A stretch of DNA of 64,000 bases from Purpureocillium takamizusanense (lineage: Eukaryota > Ascomycota > Sordariomycetes > Hypocreales > Ophiocordycipitaceae), in contig NC_063068.1 of the NCBI RefSeq assembly GCF_022605165.1, forward strand, positions 4,464,001 to 4,528,000. Direction: 5' to 3'. The translations under genes were made by a program, and so were the position numbers. Shown in pieces: positions 1-11,102 of the stretch. The notes below the pieces were generated by a model, which was given only the letters and a program-made list of their open reading frames with translations, was not told the origin of the DNA and did no database searches. The number at the start of each line of letters is the position of its first letter. Position 1 is the first letter of the stretch.

Positions 1-1281
1 AGGCTCTGCCTTGCCAAATTCGCTCGCCGGGTTACCCCTCGCCGTGGGGGCCGTCGGGGGCGGCCTGCCTGTCTTTCTCGGGGCCCAGCTAATAGTTGAA
101 CGTTCCAGGTTTGGAGTACCAAAGTCCTTTACCTAACTAGGTAGTACTTACCGAAATACCTAAGTAGTAATAGCCTCCATGGATGAGGCACGTTAGTAAA
201 GTAGTGCTTGGCGGGCCGATTACGGTGACTAAATCCGCCGTGACGGGCGGCTACAGCTCCTGATATGGCGACGGGCTCGGGCTCCATCTACACTAGGGCT
301 GTGCTGGACGATGCTCGCGGCAGGCGCCGCTGCCAGTGCCTCGTCTGGGTTATAGGCAAACTAGCTAAAATGCTGTGCCACTCCAGACTCGATTGCAAGC
401 ATTCAAAGGGAGAAGAAGAGCACAACCAATTCTCACTGGCGTTTGGGGTACCAGGCCGAGTGCCTGTGTGGCTGCGGTAATGTATGAAGTGCGTCCAAAG
501 TTCCCAAAGTACGAAGTACTTCGTACGTGCTGCGCCGCTCCAGCACCAGACAAAGTTGTCGTGCTCTCGTCAGCATGGACGGACCTGCCCAGGCATTCCA
601 ACCACCACCCTCCTGCTAACCCAATATAGGTTCGACGATGGCTTCAACTCGAGCAACGAGAGACACACTGACTGCCATCCTACAAACGCCAAGACCTCAA
701 TAATCCTCTCCGTCGCGGCTCGGGCTGCTGCCCAAGTCCGTGTCGCGCTCCGCCAGCCACAGTCGAAAGAGGCAGGGGATTTGGTTGGGCAATTTATTAC
801 ACCGGATTTCTGAGTCCGGAGCGGCGGCGCAAGGTTTGGGCCCGGCACCTGCTGGCAGCTTCCCCGCACGCCACGGGGGGAGGGAGCTCAGACCTCGGCT
901 CGCTCGACCACACACGCACCAACGAGAGAGACGAGCCCATCCTGGTGATAACAGCCTAGATGGCAGCGCCAGCGGGCTGCGGGTGGTGTGCAGGACGCGC
1001 CCAGCCCAGAGACCGCGAGGGGGGCTCCTGCGGCCGCTCATCAGATCTGCGCCCTCGCGACCCGCGACACATTTCCCTGTGACGTGACAGCCTATAACAG
1101 CTGCCTCGTCTTTCACGTCTCGCATGGAGTAGCGCTGGTTTACTCCTCTGACGGAAACAACGACGTGGTCCGCGCTCTGCAATTCCAAGAAAACCCCAAC
1201 CACGGTATCGGGAGTCATCGACGACGACAACGACGCGAGAGCGCGGGCGCCTCCCCGGCTCACCACCACGCACGAACCACG
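1..1281. other. Intergenic region upstream of the SDR gene
   Basis: Several overlapping frames are open here on both strands, but none has recognisable domain content, a convincing start or splice sites. I read the stretch as promoter and 5' UTR of the SDR gene that starts at 1282. The only structured element I could pick out is the palindrome at 509-526. The last 400 bases are GC-rich and lead directly into the SDR start codon. A short upstream exon cannot be excluded. Confidence 0.5.
509..526. promoter_or_regulatory. Perfect 18-bp palindrome GTACGAAGTACTTCGTAC
   Basis: The 18 bases are identical to their reverse complement. The core TACTTCGTA recurs at 5085-5093 and 5155-5163, in the long non-coding stretch before the monooxygenase gene. 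The repeated core in two upstream regions suggests a protein-binding site or a dispersed repeat remnant. No function is shown by the sequence. Confidence 0.4.
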
Positions 1282-2512
1282 ATGCCCATGCACAACGGCT
1301 TCCTCCCGCGCGAGGGCTTCTGCGCCGACGTCGTCCTCAAGCTCATCCGCCGCACGGCTCTCAACCCGGCCCTCCTGCTACCCCTCGTGCTCCTCGCCCG
1401 CTACACCAAGCGCGGGCAGGACCTGTCCGTCCTCCACCCGACCGCCGCCCGTCGCCTGCGCCTCCTCCTGTACTGGGCGCTGGCCCGCCGCGTGAGCGCC
1501 TGGCTGTCCGACCGCGCCCGCAACAACTGGACCGATGACCGCTACGTGTGGTCCCGCGAGATCGTCCTCGTCACGGGCGGCGCCGCGGGCATCGGCGGCG
1601 CCTTGGTGCGCTTCTTTGAGGAAAAGGGCATCGCCGTCGTCGTCCTCGACATTCAGCCCATGGCCTTTCCCACCTGTACGTTGCGCCCCCTCCCCCCCAA
1701 ACGCTTCTTTTGCGTAGGTCCGTCAAAAACAAATTTGTCTGTGACCTGTTGATACTGAGCTCCCCGCAGCCAATAGGGTCCATCACTTCCAGTGCGACAT
1801 CCGCTCCCCCGAGAGCGTCAATGCCGTCGCCAACCGCATCCGTGCCCAGATCGGCCACCCTACCGTCATCATCAACAACGCTGGCGTTGCCCGCGGCAAG
1901 ACCCTCCTCGATGCCGAGCCCAGTGACGTGCGCTTCACCTTTGACGTAAACACCCTCGCCCACTATTGGATCACCAAGGCCTTCCTCCCCAACATGGTTG
2001 CGCGCAACCATGGCATGGTGGTGACCGTTTCGTCCTTTGCCTCTTGGATCACCATCCCAAACATGATCGACTACGGCGCCTCCAAGGCCGCCGCTCTGGC
2101 TTTCCACGAGGGCCTCACTGCCGAGCTCACCACTCGCTACAAGGCGCCCCGTGTCCGCACCGTCTCCGTGCACCCTGGTCACACGCGTACCGCCCTCTTC
2201 AAGGGCTTCCGCCAGGGGTCTGGCTTCCTCCTGCCGCAGCTGGACCCCGACTCCATCGCCGAGGCCGTGGTTCGTCAGGTCCTGACCGGCCGCAGCGGCA
2301 ACGTCATTCTTCCCGAATTCGGGGCGTCGCTCTCGGCTCTTCGTGCTTACCCAGACTGGTACCAGCACCGCGTCAGGGCCAAAGCCCAGGGAAGCATGGC
2401 CAACTGGACCGGCAGACAGGTCGTCAACGACGTGTCGGCGCCGTACGAGGGCAAGGAGACTAGTCAGGGACAAGACACGAGCGAGAGCGCTGTGCTGGTC
2501 TCCGGCGAGTAA
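1282..2512 (+). CDS. Short-chain dehydrogenase/reductase (SDR), membrane-anchored type
   Basis: Two exons, 1282-1675 and 1770-2512, give about 378 residues. The 94-nt intron has GT/AG ends and the frame is kept across it. The classical SDR signatures are in order: the cofactor glycine motif TGGAAGIGG near residues 98-106, NNAG near 166-169, an SS pair near 219, and the catalytic YGASK with Tyr about 233 and Lys about 237. A long N-terminal part rich in hydrophobic and basic residues precedes the Rossmann fold, as in membrane-associated SDRs of the retinol/hydroxysteroid dehydrogenase type (SDR16C-like). It would oxidise or reduce an alcohol/ketone with NAD(P); the substrate cannot be read. 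A second ATG two codons downstream (1288) could also be used. The ORF ends cleanly at TAA and there is no sign of decay. Confidence 0.9.
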
Positions 2513-5500
2513 ACAAAATACGGACACGTTGGACGGCGAGAGACTTTGCTTGATTCCAGCGCTACTAGGTTTGGTTGGTGTTTTGCTTGTGTGCTATGCC
2601 GACAGGTGTGACGAGAACCCGGCCGCCCCTTGTTGAAGCGAATGATATTTTTATGTACTGGCGTTCGCTACCAGACTACTGGGTGTAGGCAAGAGTGAAT
2701 TATCGAATAATACGAGAGGCCAGCCGCGTCTGAGAGCATGCTACTCTTTCTAAGCTGGCCAGTTGAGGTCGGTTGCGACAATACAACCTGTTTGTATAGC
2801 CTGCGTGTGACAGTTAACGGACCGTCTGATAAGCACACATGGGCACCGAGGTCAGGCGTAAGAAGACCGGTTGCAATGACGACTGGGACTTTCCCACGCT
2901 ATCATACTACTCGGATTTGTAGCGGTGCAGCGCCCGAACTTCATGCAGATCCGGCCTGCCCGCTTACATGGGATGGACTGCTCCTCTATAACGATTTGGT
3001 CTGGCGCGTCAGTGCTGTTACTTCTTCGTGCTGGAGATCCACTTGATGTAATGGCGAACCGCGATGCTTCATGTTTCTGCGCCCCTCCGGTCTATCTTCT
3101 GCCGGGAAGTGGTAACTTGAGCGATTTCTGAAGCACCATTGATACTTTATATGCTATCGCGCTATAGGATTTTGGCATGGCCAACCAGGTGCCGCACATT
3201 TGCGTCTCCACGGTAAATGGACCGCGGAGGAGCTGCTTGGCGTGAGCTTGCACGGGGAAACCGAGTCGCTTTGCGAGTCAATGGCATCAGAACGCTCTAC
3301 AAGTCCCACACATTGGCGCTGGCGAGCAAAGCATCATACCAGGGGTTGGTCCTATCCGACACATCTCATCCCAGTATAATCTACACGAAGTCGAGACCAC
3401 TCTGTGAGAGATGCCTAGGCTATGGTGCCTCACCAGTTGTGGCATGTTGTTTGCCATAAAATAGCCATAATTAGTAGGCAGTTGTCGAATCCTGCAGCGT
3501 GTATCCATGGGTTTGCTTGCTCGTACCAGTACATATGTGTGGCATATGCTGCGCTACGGGGTACGAGCACCCTTAACGCCAGACGCATTTGGAGTGTGGG
3601 AAGTCCGGCAAAGTGAGTAATCCGTACGTAGAGTCCTCTGAGGCTGCAGGGTTATGCTGCAAGATTAGGCGAACCTTGCATCTCATGTTTCACATGCATG
3701 TCATTGCTCTGGCGTCTCGTCCCAATGTAAGTACCTGGTACACTATCAGCCGCCGATGGCAGCCTCGGGGCGCCGGAGCCGTCGAGTATTGCGGGATGAG
3801 CACATGGCTCAAAGGCTTTGGGGATGGGCTGATGTCTGCGTCAATTGCTGACGAAACGCGTAAATTGAAGGGTGAGCCGGCGCTGGGGGCAAGTTGTGTA
3901 TGACGTCGCAAGATAGCTTGCTCGAACGACTGATGGGTTGGATGGCTGGTCGAGCTGACAATGTTCCGAGTGCTCTCCACGCCTGTTAGCTCACGCCTAT
4001 TCCACCTGGCATGATGAGGATGAAGCTAGGTATGTAGAGACAGGTCAGGGGTGCCATGCAAGCAACAGGGTTGAGAACTGTCGGTCGGGAATCAGCATAA
4101 GCTCTTCGAAGCTCTTCGAAGTTGGCGGGAGCTGGCGGGGGGGCGTTGGTATGTGCCGGTCATGGCCTTGCTCGTGAGACCGGAATGCGGTTCGTGAAGC
4201 CGCCTGGGCCACCAAGGTGTTGGCGGTCGGAGTGGGTGACGGGCTGAGGCGGGGTGCTCGAGACGGGCACAGTGGGGGCCCTGTGACAAAATGCCACACG
4301 CGAATTTCTACTACCAACTGGCAAGGCGACCAATGTCTTGTGCATTATCGACTCGAATCCTGTGAATGCGAGTGGCCGTCCGGCATCTCCCGTCTGTGTT
4401 CGTGTCTCTCTTTCGTCGTTGTGGGCAGCCTTACATAGTAGGAACCTCTGGGGCGGAAGGCAGCGGACTGGCGGTTGTTGCTGCCGACTGGTGCGCCGTG
4501 TTCGGCCGATACCTGGTGGTGGAGGAACATCCATGAAACCGGCAGTGCCAAATGTCGGTGTCGGGTGGGCCGTTTGGGACGGGATTGGGAGCGTTGGTAT
4601 AGTACCACAGGGACCATTGGAGGGGCGGAAACCACATCAGGAGCTGGGAATGAGCGCCGTATGTATGCAACAGCAAATGTATTTCGCATGTCAGGGTACA
4701 GGAGGCCCTGATGCCCGCCGCGAGTGCCGCGCCTCCCTCCACCGAGCGAGCAGGTGCAGGCCGAAAGTGGCACCACTTCTTCACCCGAGATCTCAGATGC
4801 GTCCAATCACCAGCGTGCAGTGGGCCCCGGGACCCTGGTTCCAGGCGCTGCGAGCCAAATCAGCCCATTTTGGCCTCACAAGCCCATCGAACTCGACAGC
4901 ACGAAAGCGAGGTCATGCCACTTTTCCGCCGCGGCCTGCTGGGCGCTCCACGCGACGTCCCCAATCCTCCATCCCGTTGGGCGAGCGCGCGGGGCCTTCC
5001 CTGTGCCCATCCACGCCGTCTGCCCCTGCCCTGTCCAGCAGCGGGTTGTGCGGTCCATCATCCTACGTCCCGTCGTAGGAAAGGTACTTCGTAGGAACCT
5101 GCCCCCTTGCCATACCGTCCCCGTAGTGCGCCTGACAGAGCGTTCACAGGCCAATACTTCGTACCTACCTCCATACCAGTAGGTACCTGTGTAGTAGTAC
5201 GCAAGTACTTGCAGCCGGTTGACAAGAGACGCGAAATACGAACACTTTGGTCGGGCATGCCCTGCCTGGCCCGGCCGATGAGGCGCCACCCGTCGCTGTC
5301 TGAGAGTCGATCAGCGAGAGGAACCAGAGAGACGGGAACTGGGGGTCTCCCAAACAGTGGGCGGCGGCAGGCCGGGAACTACTAACCTACTACACTGCAC
5401 TCCTGCCCTGCCCTGCTCGACGGGGTGAAGCGAAGCCCAACACACCTCAGAGGATGGAACCAGCAGAACGGATGGATGGCACATCCTGACTCTTGCAGGC

Positions 5501-6289
5501 CCTGCTAGTCGCGACTTGGACGCTTCTCGGTCGAACGATTGATAATCCTCGACGGGCGCCCGCACGTATACCCGTACCCATCTGCCCGCCACCTCGAATC
5601 GCTGCCACCAACACATCCGGCCAGGCCAATTCCTTCAGTCTGCCTCGCGATATATCTGATCCAGGTGACCCGGCTCGGCCCCAACCTGCAACCTGTCATT
5701 GTGTCACGAGTCCAGCCCGCTGCTGCCGGACAACTCCAGTCTCACCATCTCACACGGGTATATCGGCTTCGTACAATCTCATCGCAGCCTGGAACCATCT
5801 CGCGGGGCACCGCTACTGCTGCGTCATCTCCAGCCGATCAGCCACAGCTCTGACTTATTACCTTTTTTTCTCCCGCCGGCTACCGCCCTTCCAACGACGA
5901 CATATCGACGGATCCCATCTGCTGCGCCGTTAGCTGCTCTGGGGAGCACCGTCTGCGCCGTCTACTGGTGTCCTGGCTGCCAGATTGTGTTGGGGCTGCG
6001 TGGCTTATCAGCCAGGGCCGCGAGCGCAACTTCTCGTCCATCCTCACGCTTGATTTTATACTTCTTTCACCGCCGCAGGACTCTTTCGTCCCTGCCTTTA
6101 CCCGCGAGCCCATTCGAGGCCACGACCTTGACACCCCTCCCCAAAGCAGCCCACTCGGCCCATATCGCGGGTACCGTGCCGCCCGACGCATACTAACTAG
6201 CCGCCGCCTGAACTCTGCCACTGATCCGCCCAAACACCTCCGGGCATTCGTCTCTCCCCCCGCGTCATATCCGTTGTGCCGTCCGAGAC
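2513..6289. other. Long stretch without a recognisable gene
   Basis: About 3.8 kb lies between the SDR gene and the monooxygenase. Many short frames are open on both strands, but none shows family motifs, codon continuity across splice sites or a good start context. Features I can name are a tandem GCTCTTCGAA repeat near 4101-4121, the TACTTCGTA cores at 5085 and 5155, and a hairpin at 5161-5186. The 3' part (about 5500-6289) is pyrimidine-rich, as fungal promoters and 5' UTRs often are, and probably serves the monooxygenase. Confidence 0.5.
5161..5186. promoter_or_regulatory. Hairpin with 8-bp perfect arms
   Basis: GTACCTAC at 5161-5168 is followed after a 10-base loop by its exact reverse complement at 5179-5186. 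The left arm overlaps the TACTTCGTA core at 5155-5163. It lies 1.1 kb upstream of the monooxygenase start. It may be a regulatory element or a small repeat end; the sequence alone does not decide. Confidence 0.35.
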
Positions 6290-8474
6290 ATGGCGCCTGG
6301 CATACTCAACAGCAGCCCCCCGAACCTTCCCCAAAATCTACCAGTTGATGTCGAGCACCAGTTGGCTCCCGTCAACGAGGACGAGGAGCAGGATGCCGTC
6401 GCTGACCTGACGTTGCTACGGAGCTTTCCCGAGCCTCCGACAGAATGCCAGGTTTGCGTTGTCGGAGCAGGTCCTGCGGGACTGATGCTGGGCGCCACAC
6501 TGACTAGGTACGGCGTTGCCGTTGAAGTCATCGATGACAGGGCCGATCAGACCCCGGTCGGAAGGTAAATGTCACCCCTCGCTTCCGTCGCTTGTACTAC
6601 CTTTACATTGGGATCTGGCGCTGACTGACTGCGCCTGCTTGCAGGGCTGATGGTCTTCAGCCAAAGACGATTGAGACTTTCCGACAACTGCGCCTGGCCG
6701 ATGCCCTGCTCCAGCGAGGCGTCCGTGTTTTCGACATCTCCTTCTGGCGCAGCACCGCGGATGAGCCTCTACATCGATTGGGGCGCGAGGTTCACTACCC
6801 ACCTGTAATTGATGTCTTGGACCCTTACATTCTCCTGGTCCACCAGGGCATTGTCGAGGGCCTCTTCATCGATGACATGCGAAAGCGGGGCAAGGAGGTT
6901 CGCAGGAACATGTCCTTCGACTCCTACGATTTCCCCGCTGGCAAGAATGGACAAATGCAAATAAACTGTCGGACCAATGTCACACACGATAAACGAACCC
7001 TTTTAACCCAGTACCTGGTTGGCTGTGCGTATTTGTCTGCCTTTTGCGTGCGTCATGAGCTGGACTGACACGGTGCATAGGCGATGGAGCTCACTCCAAG
7101 GTTCGGAAGAGTATACCCGATGTCGAAGCCGTCGGCATGTCCCAACCCGCCATTTGGGGTGTTCTGGATGGCGAACTCATCACCGACTTTCCCGACATCT
7201 GGTCGAAGACGCTCGTCTACTCAGAAGAGCACGGATCCATCCTTCTCATCCCCCGCGAACGGAATATGACACGTTTCTATATCGAGTTGAAGTCGTGCGT
7301 GGGAACCGATCGACGACGTCTCGGTCAGACATTCGTAATGGAGCAGGCACGCAAGATTATGGCGCCCTACAGCGTCGATTGGAAGTACATTGAGTGGTTT
7401 GGGCGTTATCAAGTTGGCCAGCGGGTGGCCAGTCGCTTTTGTGACGGCCAAACTAGGATTTTCTTGTCTGGCGATGCCAGTCACACACACTCCCCCAAGG
7501 CGGCACAGGGCATGAACACATCCATGCACGACTCATGGAACTTGTCGTGGAAGCTCAACTTGGCCGTCCGTGGCCTGGCAAAGCCCACGCTATTGGAAAG
7601 CTACGAAGAGGAGCGCCGCAAGATTGCCTTGGATCTGGCTAACTTCGATTATGAGCACGCCAACCAGCTGGCAGGAGGAGATGCTGTCGCCTTGGCCAAG
7701 AACTTCAAGGCCAACGTCCGCTTCATTTCCGGCATTGGCGCAGAATACAGCGGCAGCTCCATCAACAAGGACTTGCCAGCAATACCCTTCGGCATGGGCG
7801 ACGCAAGGCCGGGATGCCTGTTGCCCCCAGGCAAGGTGTCCCGCTACATCGACTCCAATCCAGTCGATGTGCAGCTTGATATTCCAATGCTAGGCCAGTT
7901 CCGAATTTTCATCCTTACTTGGGATGTACAGCAAGCCGCCCCGTTTTTGACCACATTCTGCCGTGCCATCGCAGACAACAAGTCATTTGTGAGCCAACTC
8001 TCTGCAGCCGCCAGCGCCTCATACGCAGCGCAGCCGAGATTGGGCTCGCCGGAGGACGTATATCTCAGACCCGAAAGATACACTGCCGTCAGCCACCTGT
8101 TCACCTTTTCCCTTATAAGTATGCTTCCTACGGCCGTTCTTGACATGAATAGATCACATACTAACTGCGCAACAGCAACAATGGCCAAGACCGAGTTTGA
8201 GATATCCGACTTGCCCGCCCTGCTGCAGGATAGCCGCTGGACCATTTACCTCGACAACGTCCCAGAGCAGGATACAAGAGGTCAGCAGTGTACGGACAAG
8301 TGGCTAGGACGCCTAGAGCCGGGTGAGGTGGCCATACTTAACGTGCGGCCGGACGGCTACGTCGGGTCCGTTAACCGTTGGGATACGGCCGTGGACGACG
8401 CCGGTGTCGATGCTGCGAGGTGGCTCGACGACTACTACTCTGGATTTATGCAGGTGCCGACGACGGCGAATTAA
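6290..8474 (+). CDS. FAD-dependent monooxygenase, phenol 2-monooxygenase family
   Basis: Four exons (6290-6564, 6645-7024, 7081-8118, 8176-8474) give about 663 residues. All three introns keep the frame and have GT/AG ends; the last has a TACTAAC branch site. The flavin-binding GAGPAG motif is at residues 59-64 after a variable 50-residue leader. It is followed by GRADGLQPK, the CDGAHSKVRK DG motif near 219-228, and the second flavin motif GDASHTHSPKAAQGMN near 350. The C-terminal third matches the thioredoxin-like domain of phenol hydroxylases. The family hydroxylates phenolic rings ortho to the OH using NADPH and O2, in the cytosol; the exact substrate is unknown. The last intron is 57 nt with no stop in frame, so retention would add 19 residues without breaking the protein. 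The RIP block begins right after the stop. Confidence 0.92.
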
Positions 8475-8860
8475 TGCGAGATCAAATGTGGGTTATAAGT
8501 ATAGGTCTCGATGGAGTAGTATATCTAACCTCTGACTGAAGAATTACTGTTTGTAGACATGCAATCACTATCTGTTTTAATTATAGTTAGCTATGTCTAA
8601 AGGGTATATAAGTTATATAGTACGTAACGAGGAAAGGAAACGAATACTCTATCCGGATCTATATATTATAAGTACGTAGTATATTTATATAAATGGAAAA
8701 GACTAGCCGTATAGACAATCTAAATTATTTAAATTCTAGGTCCGTACTTTATGCCTAGACTACGCTAGATATTTTTAGTGCGTAAGTAAAGAATAGTATA
8801 GGCGCCCTATAATATACGCTAGTATCTTAATTAAACTTTAATTAAGCTATATTATTAAAA

Positions 8861-9068
8861 CCCCTCGCCCGCCTCCCGCCTAGCCGGCCGCGGGTGTAGG
8901 GTAGGCCGCCCTAACTTAGTATACTAGCGCGCCTTAAGCGCTAGGTATAGGGCATTATTGCGGGAAATCGTCGAGTGGCCCGCGGGGCGTAGGTAGCGCG
9001 CGGGCACCTAGGCGGGCCCTAGAGGGCCTACGGGCCCTAGGGCCGGGCGCTAGCGGCGGCCGCCCGCT
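8861..9068. repeat. GC-rich direct repeat, mutated copy
   Basis: This segment matches 9295-9502 base for base in length (offset 434). By eye it differs only by transitions, about 22 of them, and every one creates a TA dinucleotide: TGG to TAG, GCA to GTA, and paired changes turning CG into TA, for example TCGA to TTAA and CCGG to CTAG. Runs such as the GCGCGC stretches are untouched. It is the mutated partner of the pair. The origin of the sequence is unknown; no convincing coding frame was seen. Confidence 0.8.
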
Positions 9069-9294
9069 CGCGCCGTAGTAATTCGCGTATTATAATTTTA
9101 GTACGAGCGGGGTTAAATCCTTTATAGACGACTTAGCTATGCGAAACGGTCCTATAAGTAATAGAGTAGCCTTATTATTACGATCTACTAAGGGTAAGCC
9201 GTCCTTTGCCTCGATTTCCCTAACGCAGGGGGGCCAGCGCGGCTGGCCCGGCGTGGGGGGGAGCCCGGGGGGTGGTCTCGGGGAGGGGCAGCGC

Positions 9295-9502
9295 CCCCTC
9301 GCCCGCCTCCCGCCTGGCCGGCCGCGGGTGCAGGGTAGGCCGCCCCGACTTGGTGTGCCGGCGCGCCTCGAGCGCCGGGTGCAGGGCATTATTGCGGGAA
9401 ATCGTCGAGTGGCCCGCGGGGCGCAGGTGGCGCGCGGGCACCTGGGCGGGCCCCGGAGGGCCTACGGGCCCTGGGGCCGGGCGCTGGCGGCGGCCGCCCG
9501 CC
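9295..9502. repeat. GC-rich direct repeat, little-mutated copy
   Basis: This is the partner of 8861-9068 and keeps the CA, TG and CG dinucleotides that the other copy has lost. It sits in an island (about 9225-9640) of very high GC content with runs such as GGGGGGG and CCCGCCC. The open frames across the island are low-complexity by-products of base composition rather than genes. Why one of two neighbouring copies escaped mutation is unclear; a later re-copying event or a duplication after RIP are options. Confidence 0.75.
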
Positions 9503-9764
9503 CCCTGGGGGCGCCCGCCCGGGGTCGGGCCCGGCGGCGGGCGCAGGGTAGTCAAATCGCGGCGGGCTGTTAGTGGGCGCGGGGCCGCTATGGCCTGGCT
9601 GCTAGGGGGTCTCGGCGGGCGGTCGGGCGGGCTACCCTAGAGCGCCTAGGTGTAGGGTATTATTGTGTATCCTTTAAAAACCTACTAGTTTACCTTTACG
9701 CTAGCTAGCTATAGACTATCTATCTCCTCTATAGAAAGGCGTCTATAAGTTAGTTTAGTTCCTT

Positions 9765-10570
9765 AGGTACTATAAAATCCTTAGCGTAAAGGGACGCAAG
9801 AAATAGCGCATCGATATTTCGGTATATAATCGTCTACGTAAAGACAGGGCTTTAGGAGGCCATTCGTATATACGAAAATACACCGGACGGCGGGCCTCCC
9901 TTGCTCCTAGTTCTCTCCGTGTCCCGGGCATATATATCGTGTCCTATACTTACATCCCTAATGCATCTCGTTCTCGGTCGGGGTTGCGAATCTACTATGC
10001 TCTAGTCCGTTAATGCACCCCGCAACGCCGTTCCTCTAGGAACCATTAGCGTATGCGTAAGAGAAGGGTGAATCAATCGGCCTTAAGCCCTATAGGTCAT
10101 CCTTTATCGCGGTTAGCTTCGACTAAGAGTCGTCCGTCGGGTCCTTAAGGAAGGCGAGTAGTCGGACGGTAGCGAACTTCCGCTAAGGCACCGTTCGCCT
10201 TAGGGCTCCGGGCCCGGCGGGTCCGTAGATATCTATCGTCGTTAGCTTACTCATCTAGCAAGAACCGGGAGGGCATCCTATATCCTATATCGTCTCTACT
10301 ATAGACTCTACGATCTTATCGCATTAGCGGTACTACGACTGGCCGTTTATACGACCGGAGGTCTCCTTTAGGAGTCGAATACTGCCTACCGCGGGCGTTC
10401 CGAAGATATTATAAGTCGCCGGGAGTTCGTCGAATAAGGCCCGGAGGGCTTTAGCGATTCGCTCCTGGATTTTACGCTTAACGTAGGCGGCGGCCTAAGG
10501 CGGCGGTCCGGTAAGAGGTTCGCCTCTAGCGTATACGTTATCTATAGGATTAACGAGGGCTATTAAAGCT
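9765..10570 (-). pseudogene. RIP-decayed protein-coding relic of unknown family
   Basis: Read on the minus strand from about 10570 down to 9765, one frame gives protein-like text of about 265 residues broken by roughly ten TAG/TAA codons. These stops are what RIP makes from Trp and Gln codons. Readable pieces include KIQERIAKALRALFDELPA, YNIFGTPAVGSIRLLKE and RLLAFLKDPTDDS. No frameshift is needed over this span, which argues for a genuine former ORF damaged only by point mutation. I do not recognise the family. Its mutation load is lighter than that of the retroelements to its right, since some CA/TG remain. A transposon-borne gene or a captured host gene are both possible. Confidence 0.55.
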
Positions 10571-10843
10571 ACCGGTAAGAGTAATAGCAGCTATAGCCTA
10601 TACTATTAAGGAGGGAGGATAGCTTAGCTAGTAGATAGTAATAAGCGGCGGTAGTAATAATAATAAAATAAATAAATATTCTTTTTAAAATAATTAAGAA
10701 GAAGAAGAAAAAGTATTTATTTAAGACTAGCTTTAATAACTTATATATAGTTAAGTATATATTAGTATATATAATATAATAGATTATATTATAAATTTAA
10801 AGTAATATTATTTCTATAGATAGAAAATTTTAGCTAAATAAAC

Positions 10844-11076
10844 TATAACGGGGCCGGCGCTATATAGTAGGAGCTAGTCGGGTTATTAATATTTAATATA
10901 CTATAAAGGAAGGAAATTAAGGTTATATACCGGGCAGCCCCTATACGCGCGGCGCTTACTACGTATAGCCCTACGTAACTAGCTATAGGCCTAGGTTAGT
11001 ATAGGGTCCTAGCTATATATAGCGTTATTACGCCTAGGGCCGCGCCCTAGGCTCTTATTAGGCTAAGCCCTTTATA
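10844..11076 (-). repeat. 233-bp LTR, left arm outer copy
   Basis: It starts TATAACGGG and ends in TTTATA, consistent with TG...CA ends converted to TA. It has the same length as the five other full copies. It keeps more GC (CCGGGC, ACGCGCGGCG) than the others and is the least mutated of the LTRs. With pol on the minus strand it is the 3' LTR of the left element. Confidence 0.8.
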
Positions 11077-11079
11077 TTA

Positions 11080-11102
11080 CCCCCCCCCCCCCCCCCCCCC
11101 CC
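11080..11102 (-). repeat. 23-nt poly-C run (polypurine tract on the minus strand)
   Basis: An uninterrupted run of 23 C lies directly beside the outer LTR. The mirror position in the right arm (about 28250-28261) has 11 G followed by a purine-rich stretch and then the LTR. A purine tract immediately before the 3' LTR is where plus-strand priming starts in LTR retroelements. The length difference between arms fits slippage in a homopolymer. Confidence 0.6.

Noticed and set aside
265..1293. Several open frames of 60-250 codons on both strands before the SDR gene
   Set aside because: They overlap each other, lack domains and lie in promoter-like GC-rich sequence. The frame containing the SDR is also open upstream of its ATG, but that part has no protein character.
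2738..6233. Open frames including a 246-codon plus-strand frame at 4338-5078
   Set aside because: Text is Arg/Pro/Ser-rich as expected from base composition, with frames overlapping in all phases; no motif, no splice support.
1282..8474. SDR plus FAD monooxygenase as a biosynthetic gene cluster
   Set aside because: They are 3.8 kb apart with no core synthase, transporter or regulator between or beside them.
9090..9640. Overlapping open frames of 99-144 codons in the GC-rich island
   Set aside because: High GC content removes stop codons in all frames; products are Gly/Arg/Pro low-complexity and shared between frames.
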